Part shown: positions 60,752-64,000 of the stretch, in pieces
Layout: every line of letters starts with the position of its first letter
Position numbering within the stretch: position 1 is the stretch's first letter
From: Ramlibacter agri
GTDB lineage: Bacteria; Pseudomonadota; Gammaproteobacteria; Burkholderiales; Burkholderiaceae_C
Direction of reading: 5' to 3'
DNA: 64,000 nucleotides
Assembly (NCBI RefSeq): GCF_012927085.1
Contig: NZ_JABBFX010000002.1
Location: 496,001 to 560,000, forward strand
Notes under the pieces: generated by a model
What the model was told of the DNA's origin: nothing
The model's input: only the letters and a program-made list of their open reading frames with translations
Database searches by the model: none
Program-made: the position numbers and the translations under genes

Positions 60752-62674
60752 TCAGGAGCTCTTGCGCACGCGCAGGTACCACTCGCACAGCAGGCGCACC
60801 TGCCGCTTCGTGTAGCCCTTTTCCTCCATGCGCAGCACGAAGTCCTCGTGCTTCTTGGCCTCGTCGGCCGAGGCCTTGGCGTTGAAGCTGATGACGGGCA
60901 GCAGTTCCTCGGTGTTGGAGAACATCTTCTTCTCGATCACCGTGCGCAGCTTCTCATAGCTGGTCCACACCGGGTTCTTGCCGGCGTTGTTGGCCCGGGC
61001 GCGCAGCACGAAATTGACGATCTCGTTGCGGAAGTCCTTGGGGTTCGACAGGCCCGCGGGCTTTTCGATCTTCTCGAGTTCGGCATTGAGCGCCGCGCGG
61101 TCGAAGATCTCGCCGGTGTCGGTGTCGCGGAATTCCTGGTCCTGGATCCAGAAGTCCGCGTAGGTGACGTAGCGGTCGAAGATGTTCTGGCCGTACTCGG
61201 AATACGACTCGAGGTAGGCCGTCTGGATTTCCTTGCCGATGAACTCGGCATACCGGGCGGCCAGGTGCTCCTTGATGAAGGACAGGTACTTCTGCTCGGT
61301 CTCGGCCGGGAACTGCTCGCGCTCGATCTGCTGTTCGAGCACGTACATCAGGTGCACCGGGTTGGCCGCGACTTCTTCGGAGCCGAAGTTGAAGACCTTG
61401 GAGATGATCTTGAAGGCGAAGCGGGTGGAGATGCCCGTCATGCCTTCGTCGACGCCCGCGTAGTCGCGGTATTCCTGGTAGCTCTTGGCCTTCGGGTCGG
61501 TGTCCTTCAGGTTCTCGCCATCGTAGACCAGCATCTTGGAAAAGAGGCTGGAGTTCTCCGGCTCCTTCAGGCGCGTGAGCACCGAGAACTGCGCCATCAT
61601 CTTCAGCGTGCCGGGCGCGCAGGTGGCTTCGGCCAGCGAGGAGTTGTTGATCAGCTTCTCGTAGATCTTCACTTCCTCGGTGACGCGCAGGCAGTACGGC
61701 ACCTTCACCACGTAGATGCGGTCGAGGAAGGCTTCGTTGTTCTTGTTGTTCTTGAAGGCCTTCCACTCGCTCTCGTTGGAGTGGGCCATGACGATGCCGT
61801 CGAAGGGAATCGCGCCGAAGCCTTCGGTGCCCTTGAAGTTGCCTTCCTGCGTGGCCGTCAGCAGCGGGTGCAGCACCTTGATGGGCGCCTTGAACATTTC
61901 GACGAATTCCAGCAGGCCCTGGTTCGCGAGGCACAGGCCGCCGGAGTAGCTGTAGGCGTCCGGATCGTCCTGCGCAAAGCTTTCGAGCTTGCGGATGTCG
62001 ACCTTGCCGACCAGCGAGGAGATGTCCTGGTTGTTCTCGTCACCCGGCTCCGTCTTCGAGATGGCGATCTGCTTCAGGATGGACGGGTAGCGCTTGACGA
62101 CCTTGAACTTGCGGATGTCGCCGCCGAATTCGTCGAGGCGCTTCACGGCCCACGGCGACAGGATCTTTTGCGTGTAGCGGCGCGGGATGCCGTACTGCTG
62201 TTCGAGCAGCGGGCCGTCTTCGTCGTTGCTGAACAGGCCCAGCGGCGACTCGTTCATCGGCGAGCCCTTGAGCGCGTAGAACGGCACCTGCTCCATCAGC
62301 TGCTTCAGGCGCTCGGCGATCGACGACTTGCCGCCACCGACGGGGCCCAGGAGGTACAGGATCTGCTTCTTTTCTTCGAGGCCCTGCGCCGCGTGGCGGA
62401 AGTGCGAGACGACCTGCTCGATCGGCTCTTCGAGTCCGTAGAAGTCCTTGAAAGCGGGATAGATGCGAATGACTTTGTTGCCGAAGATGCGCGACAGGCG
62501 CTGGTCGTGCCGCGTGTCGATCATCTCGGGCTCGCCGATGGCGGCAAGCATGCGCTCGGCGGCCGTCGCGTACGTCAGCGGCTCCCGTTTGCACAGATCG
62601 AGATATTCCTCGATCGACATCTCTTCCTCGCGCGTCTTCTCGTAGCGCGTGAGGAAATTGCGGACGACGTCCAT
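60752..62674 (-). CDS. prkA: PrkA/YeaG serine protein kinase-like AAA+ protein
   Basis: 640 residues, standard for PrkA. The Walker A motif GPVGGGKSS is at 110-118, and the AAA domain continues to about 370 with GLLEFVEMFKAPIKVLHPLLTATQEGNFKGTEGF. The C-terminal PrkA domain includes FVLRARANNAGKNPVWTSYEKLRTVIEKKMFSNTEELLPVISFN. It is a cytoplasmic ATPase with reported kinase activity, involved in stress and nitrogen-starvation responses. AAGGAGG precedes the ATG. First gene of prkA-yeaH-spoVR. Confidence 0.95.
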   Translation of the reverse strand: MDVVRNFLTRYEKTREEEMSIEEYLDLCKREPLTYATAAERMLAAIGEPEMIDTRHDQRLSRIFGNKVIRIYPAFKDFYGLEEPIEQVVSHFRHAAQGLEEKKQILYLLGPVGGGKSSIAERLKQLMEQVPFYALKGSPMNESPLGLFSNDEDGPLLEQQYGIPRRYTQKILSPWAVKRLDEFGGDIRKFKVVKRYPSILKQIAISKTEPGDENNQDISSLVGKVDIRKLESFAQDDPDAYSYSGGLCLANQGLLEFVEMFKAPIKVLHPLLTATQEGNFKGTEGFGAIPFDGIVMAHSNESEWKAFKNNKNNEAFLDRIYVVKVPYCLRVTEEVKIYEKLINNSSLAEATCAPGTLKMMAQFSVLTRLKEPENSSLFSKMLVYDGENLKDTDPKAKSYQEYRDYAGVDEGMTGISTRFAFKIISKVFNFGSEEVAANPVHLMYVLEQQIEREQFPAETEQKYLSFIKEHLAARYAEFIGKEIQTAYLESYSEYGQNIFDRYVTYADFWIQDQEFRDTDTGEIFDRAALNAELEKIEKPAGLSNPKDFRNEIVNFVLRARANNAGKNPVWTSYEKLRTVIEKKMFSNTEELLPVISFNAKASADEAKKHEDFVLRMEEKGYTKRQVRLLCEWYLRVRKSS

Positions 62675-62781
62675 GAAGCCTCCTTCGTTTACGGTCTGCA
62701 GCGGCTGCGCAGTGGCGGTGTCACTGTACTCCCGCTCCGGCTTTCTGCCTCAACGTCTCGTGTAGGCGGAACGCCGACTTC

Positions 62782-62809
62782 ACTGTAGGTGAACGGTAGA
62801 TAAAAACAA
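62782..62809 (-). promoter_or_regulatory. Candidate promoter of the prkA operon
   Basis: On the minus strand TTGTTT (62809-62804) and TACAGT (62787-62782) are spaced 16 bases, about 108 bases upstream of prkA. The rest of the 278-base gap 62675-62952 holds no gene; a GGGCC/GGCCC hairpin at about 62925-62939 may end the SIS gene transcript. Confidence 0.35.
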
Positions 62810-62952
62810 GAGGGCCGAGTTCATTCGCGAACGCAGTTGTGCGTGCATGCGACAGCGCGAACATGCGAATGTGTAAATGCCCTTTTCGTCTCTGGCGATG
62901 CGCTGGACAATGCAAGGCTCGGGCCATCGTCGGCCCATGTTCGCGAAGGTGC

Positions 62953-63972
62953 TCAGCTGGTTCGCGTGACCTTCTTCAGGTGCGGCGGGCTGTCAGGGTT
63001 GTTGCCACGCGCGCGCGCCAGCGCTTCCACCATCGGATAGAAACTCTGGATCGCGCACACGGGGTCGACATCCGGCAGGCCGGCTTCGACCAGCGGCAGC
63101 ATCGCATCGGGTGTTCCCGCCGGAGCGGCAAGCAGCACGCATGCACCGCGATCGCGCATCGCGCGCGCCACTTCGAGCACGCCGGCCTGCGCGGGCCCGC
63201 GGGGCGCAAACACCAGCAAGGGATAACCCTGTTCGATCAATGCCATCGGCCCGTGCTGGATCTCCGCGGCCGAAAAAGCCTCGGCCTGGATGCCGCAGGT
63301 TTCCTTGAACTTCAGCGCCGCTTCCATCGCCACCGGCAGGCCGAGGCCGCGGCCGATGACGAACAGGCGATCGACGTCGCGCAGCGCAGCGACGGCGGGT
63401 GACCAGTCGGCCCGCACGGCCTGTTCCAGGGCCTGCGGCAAGGCTTGCAAGGCTTGTTGCAGCGCGGTGTCGTCCTGCCAGGCAGCGGCCAGGCGCGCGC
63501 CGGCCACCAGCTGCGCGATGAAGCTCTTGGTGGCCGCGACGCTGGTCTCGGGCCCCGCGTGCAGCGGGAACAACCATTCGGCCGCCTGCGCCAGCGGCGA
63601 TGCGGAATCGTTCACGAAAGCGCAGGTGACCGCGCCGCCATCGCGGAAGTAGCGCGTGGGCCCGACCACGTCGGGGCTCTGGCCCGATTGCGAAAAGGCG
63701 AAGGACGCGAGGCCCCGGCACTCGATCTTCGAGTGGTACAGGGTCACCAGCGACATGGGCATCGAGGTCACCAGCCGCCCCAGGCGCGCCATCACGAGGT
63801 ACGCTGCGTAGTGCGCCGCGTGGTCTGAACTGCCGCGGGCGATGGTGAGCAGCGAAGCTGGCGGCGCCTGGCGCAGGCGTGCGCCGAGCGCGCGGTAGCG
63901 CTCCGCGTCCTGCGCCAGTTGGCGGGCGACGACCTGCGGCGCTTCCTGCGCCTCAGCCAGCATGCGCGACAT
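62953..63972 (-). CDS. SIS-domain sugar-phosphate isomerase/deaminase (AgaS / NagB-II / GlmS C-terminal type)
   Basis: 339 residues with two SIS domains. The first (about 30-150) has LLTIARGSSDHAAHYAAYL and FAFSQSGQSPDVV, the sugar-phosphate loop. The second (about 195-320) has VIGRGLGLPVAMEAALKFKETCGIQAEAFSAAEIQHGPMALI. The protein lacks the glutaminase domain of GlmS, so it is a deaminase or isomerase such as NagB-II or AgaS rather than a synthase. GCAAGGAGAAG lies just before the ATG. The gene upstream of it lies outside the window. Confidence 0.88.
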   Translation of the reverse strand: MSRMLAEAQEAPQVVARQLAQDAERYRALGARLRQAPPASLLTIARGSSDHAAHYAAYLVMARLGRLVTSMPMSLVTLYHSKIECRGLASFAFSQSGQSPDVVGPTRYFRDGGAVTCAFVNDSASPLAQAAEWLFPLHAGPETSVAATKSFIAQLVAGARLAAAWQDDTALQQALQALPQALEQAVRADWSPAVAALRDVDRLFVIGRGLGLPVAMEAALKFKETCGIQAEAFSAAEIQHGPMALIEQGYPLLVFAPRGPAQAGVLEVARAMRDRGACVLLAAPAGTPDAMLPLVEAGLPDVDPVCAIQSFYPMVEALARARGNNPDSPPHLKKVTRTS

Positions 63973-64000
63973 CGATCGCTTCTCCTTGCACGAACACTTG

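Overview
The window is GC-rich, gene-dense bacterial DNA. Many neighbouring genes overlap by a few bases at ATGA-type junctions. Gene content points to a betaproteobacterium of the order Burkholderiales, most likely a Comamonadaceae member related to Ramlibacter or Variovorax. The reasons are four tripartite-tricarboxylate (TTT/Bug) binding proteins, a protocatechuate 4,5-cleavage (pmd) operon, vanAB, a LysR-lipase-like-MexEF-type efflux locus and a PhaC-like/pta/ackA/fabI operon. The family assignment is inference. No rRNA, tRNA, CRISPR array, phage or insertion sequence was seen.

Layout. 1-3.4 kb: a secreted Ntn-hydrolase, a small basic protein, an AGE-family sugar epimerase and a MarR regulator. 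3.5-6.5 kb: divergent TTT binding protein, CoA-transferase and CitE-like lyase. 6.5-14.3 kb: a MexEF-OprN/CeoAB-OpcM-type efflux operon led by a lipase-like protein that has lost its catalytic Ser and His, with a divergent LysR gene. 14.4-17.1 kb: a PEP-mutase-family lyase and a TTT protein facing a GntR/UTRA regulator. 17.1-18.3 kb: an acyltransferase and a 45-residue charged protein.

18.3-38.1 kb is an aromatic-acid catabolic block. The pmd operon (PBP-like gene, pmdE, pmdF, TTT gene, pmdD, pmdA, pmdB, pmdC) has a divergent LysR gene. Next come an AEC carrier, a TTT gene and a Liv-type ABC transporter, then a second ABC binding protein, a VanR-like regulator, vanAB and a one-domain MetE. 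VanAB would turn vanillate into protocatechuate and PmdA-F would take it to pyruvate and oxaloacetate, with the transporters between as candidate importers.

38.1-48.3 kb: a response regulator with a decayed cyclase-like domain, a Vgb-like propeller, two poorly known proteins, then an operon of a DUF3141 PhaC-like protein, pta, ackA, a GNAT and a FabI homologue, and a dienoyl-CoA-reductase-like SDR. 48.4-57.8 kb: a TolC-like protein, an Aer-like chemoreceptor with an apparent class II FNR promoter, a DUF1801 protein, and a candidate polysaccharide synthase locus. In that locus an Alg8-like glycosyltransferase is fused to a beta-helix domain, next to an Alg44-like PilZ/HlyD protein and a divergent UDP-glucose dehydrogenase. 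57.8-64 kb: the prkA-yeaH-spoVR stress operon and a SIS-domain sugar-phosphate isomerase/deaminase.

A family of short palindromes (REP/REPIN-like) occupies five intergenic positions, three times as an inverted pair. A separate 100-base near-perfect inverted repeat lies between pmdE and pmdF.
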